This document shows positions 33,826 to 34,988 of a stretch of DNA of 34,988 bases, in pieces. Positions within the stretch are counted from its first letter, which is position 1; the number at the start of each line of letters is the position of its first letter. The notes beneath the pieces are model-generated. The model saw only the letters and a list, made by a program, of their open reading frames with translations. It was not told the DNA's origin and did not search any database. Made by a program: the position numbers and the translations under genes. Source of the stretch: Burkholderiales bacterium (GTDB lineage Bacteria; Pseudomonadota; Gammaproteobacteria; Burkholderiales; SG8-39); NCBI GenBank assembly GCA_020848075.1, contig JADLAV010000032.1:1-34988 (forward strand), written 5' to 3'.

Positions 33826-34770
33826 CTACCCGAGCGAGTCGAGCCACGCCGCAAGGCCCTGCGCATTCAGGTCGATGTCAACGCCGAACAGCGCCAGTGT
33901 TGCCTCGCGCGGGAGCGGCCAGCGCTGGCGCGCCGCCTCCCCGAGGACGATGTCGCGCACACCTGTCGCCAACCGCGCCGCCCGGTCGGGCCCGGTGTCG
34001 CGGCAGGCGAGCGCGAGCTCCCGGTGAGCGTCGATCAGCCGGTGCAGGTCCGCGCCGAGCCGCGCCCCGTCGCGCACCTGCCCGTAATGGGTGACGTAGA
34101 TGGCGCCCGGGCGCCGAGCGAGGATCATGTCGACCGACGCGTGATGCGCATCGGGTTCCCATTGCACGGGGCTCGTGGTCGGCACCACGAACTGCATACC
34201 GTCGCGGTCGGTCTCTCGGTACGAGAGGCCGAACGTGTCGCCCGCAAAGATGTGGCCGGAGCGCGTGTCGAGCACGACGACGTGATGGCGCGCGTGCCCC
34301 GGCGCGTCGAGAAACACGAGCTCGCGGCCGGCGAGCCTGACGGAGGCCTCGTGCGGCGTCTCGACGATACGGCCCCGCGCGACCGGCAGGATCTCGCCGT
34401 AGATCCGCCGCATCGTCTCCTCGCCGTAGATGGCGGTGGTCGCCGCGACGAGCCGACTCGGATCGGCCATGTGCCGCGCGCCGCGCGGGTGCACGGTGAG
34501 CACCGCGTTCGGCAGCTGCGAAATGAGCAGGCCGGCCCCGCCGGCATGATCCAGGTGGATGTGGGTGAGCACCACGTAATCGACCCGCTCGGGGGGCACG
34601 CCTTTCGCGGCGAGCGCCGCGAGAATGCGCGGCACCCCGGGGCTGGTCCCCGTGTCGATGATCGCCGCGCGACCGGCCTCGACGATGATGTGGGCCGAGG
34701 TCTGCTGGGGCCGGTCGTAGACCGTGTCGACGGTGCTGATGCCGTGTTCGTGATTTGTGATTGCAGGCAT
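33826..34770 (-). CDS. Metallo-beta-lactamase-fold hydrolase
   Basis: A 314-aa hydrolase of the metallo-beta-lactamase superfamily. The metal motif [10 protein letters not shown] gives His70, His72, Asp74 and His75; later ligands are in [10 protein letters not shown] (His), FAGDTFG (Asp) and YVTHYGQV (His). The region after residue 200 ([32 protein letters not shown]) and the helical C-terminus identify a group of uncharacterised bacterial MBL-fold proteins often annotated only as such; no substrate can be assigned. ATG 34770 gives [15 protein letters not shown]. It ends 14 bp from the convergent panE remnant. Its upstream region is interrupted by a group II intron about 100 bp before the start codon, with a -10-like TATAGT at 34845-34850 between intron and gene. 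Confidence 0.9.
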   Translation of the reverse strand: MPAITNHEHGISTVDTVYDRPQQTSAHIIVEAGRAAIIDTGTSPGVPRILAALAAKGVPPERVDYVVLTHIHLDHAGGAGLLISQLPNAVLTVHPRGARHMADPSRLVAATTAIYGEETMRRIYGEILPVARGRIVETPHEASVRLAGRELVFLDAPGHARHHVVVLDTRSGHIFAGDTFGLSYRETDRDGMQFVVPTTSPVQWEPDAHHASVDMILARRPGAIYVTHYGQVRDGARLGADLHRLIDAHRELALACRDTGPDRAARLATGVRDIVLGEAARQRWPLPREATLALFGVDIDLNAQGLAAWLDSLG

Positions 34771-34844
34771 GACGGAATGGAGAGTGCGGGACGCGTCGGG
34801 CAGCGGTGCGCGGCCGGCTGGCTCCCGGCGTCCGCCTGGAATCT

Positions 34845-34873
34845 ACTATATCCCCGGCCGCGGCGATGGTCGA
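34845..34873 (-). promoter_or_regulatory. Possible promoter spanning the intron-exon junction
   Basis: On the minus strand TCGACC (34868-34873) is followed by exactly 17 bp and TATAGT (34845-34850), about 75 bp before the MBL-fold gene. The -35-like hexamer straddles the 3' end of the group II intron, so the intron would supply most of it. Match to consensus is 4 of 6 and 5 of 6; this is a hypothesis. Confidence 0.28.
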
Positions 34874-34988
34874 GTAGCCCAGCCATTTCGGCTTTCGCCC
34901 TCACAGATCCGTACGTGCGGCTTTCCCGCATACGGCTCTTCCGGGAAGTAACCTGAAGCGGCCCAGCGTTCAGGCGGCGGCATCGAGG
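34869..34988 (-). mobile_element. Group II intron, 3' end (domains V and VI), cut by window edge
   Basis: The minus strand contains a complete domain V hairpin at 34906-34938. It has a 5' strand GAGCCGTATGCGG with the catalytic AGC triad, loop GAAAG, and a 3' strand CCGCACGTACGGATC that leaves the characteristic two-base CG bulge. Domain VI follows with the stem AGCC/GGCT and ends in CTACTCGAC near 34869, the expected 3' terminus. The intron body and the reverse-transcriptase/maturase it should encode lie outside the window to the right. It is oriented like the MBL-fold gene and ends about 100 bp upstream of it. The exact splice boundary is uncertain by a few bases. Confidence 0.8.

Overview
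The window is very GC-rich, gene-dense bacterial chromosome, most likely from a betaproteobacterium (Burkholderiales or a relative). I infer this from protein-family resemblance, the tRNA-Tyr/tRNA-Gly/tRNA-Thr/tuf cluster, the hmgA-fahA pair and the large fused indolepyruvate ferredoxin oxidoreductase. No phage genes, plasmid genes or CRISPR arrays were seen. Most of it looks like stable housekeeping and catabolic chromosome; the less ordinary parts are an inverted repeat pair near 5.3-6.5 kb and the right-hand end.

Left end (1-608, minus strand): a stable-RNA transcription unit with a near-consensus promoter, tRNA-Tyr(GUA), tRNA-Gly(UCC), tRNA-Thr(GGU) and the first 41 codons of tuf. From 916 on the plus strand come a fused indolepyruvate ferredoxin oxidoreductase, a ChaC-type gamma-glutamylcyclotransferase, and an EamA exporter bracketed by two inverted copies of an 80-bp element. 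Next are hmgA and fahA, which degrade homogentisate from tyrosine/phenylalanine (the maleylacetoacetate isomerase is not in the window). Then come the overlapping tamA-tamB pair for outer-membrane protein assembly and a secreted DUF3365/Tll0287-like haem protein.

Middle (15.4-22.0 kb, minus strand): fadD followed by a second EamA transporter; an enoyl-CoA hydratase, MFS transporter and secreted PHB-depolymerase-like esterase in a tight, partly overlapping operon; and a PaaY-like gamma-carbonic anhydrase. Divergent on the plus strand are a glycerophosphodiester phosphodiesterase, glnS and a periplasmic PCu(A)C copper chaperone, the last convergent with fumC.

Right (27.1-35 kb): a minus-strand operon prkA-yeaH-spoVR (Ser/Thr kinase, vWA-like protein, SpoVR/YcgB) with a candidate sigma-54 promoter. 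It is followed by a YcbL-type metallo-hydrolase that may be translated from a leaderless mRNA, a two-CBS-domain protein with a basic tail, a ketopantoate reductase (panE) remnant with its middle deleted, and a second metallo-beta-lactamase-fold hydrolase. The last 120 bases are the 3' end of a group II intron (domains V and VI) lying just upstream of that last gene. All coordinates, motif positions and alignments were worked out by eye; no database search was run.
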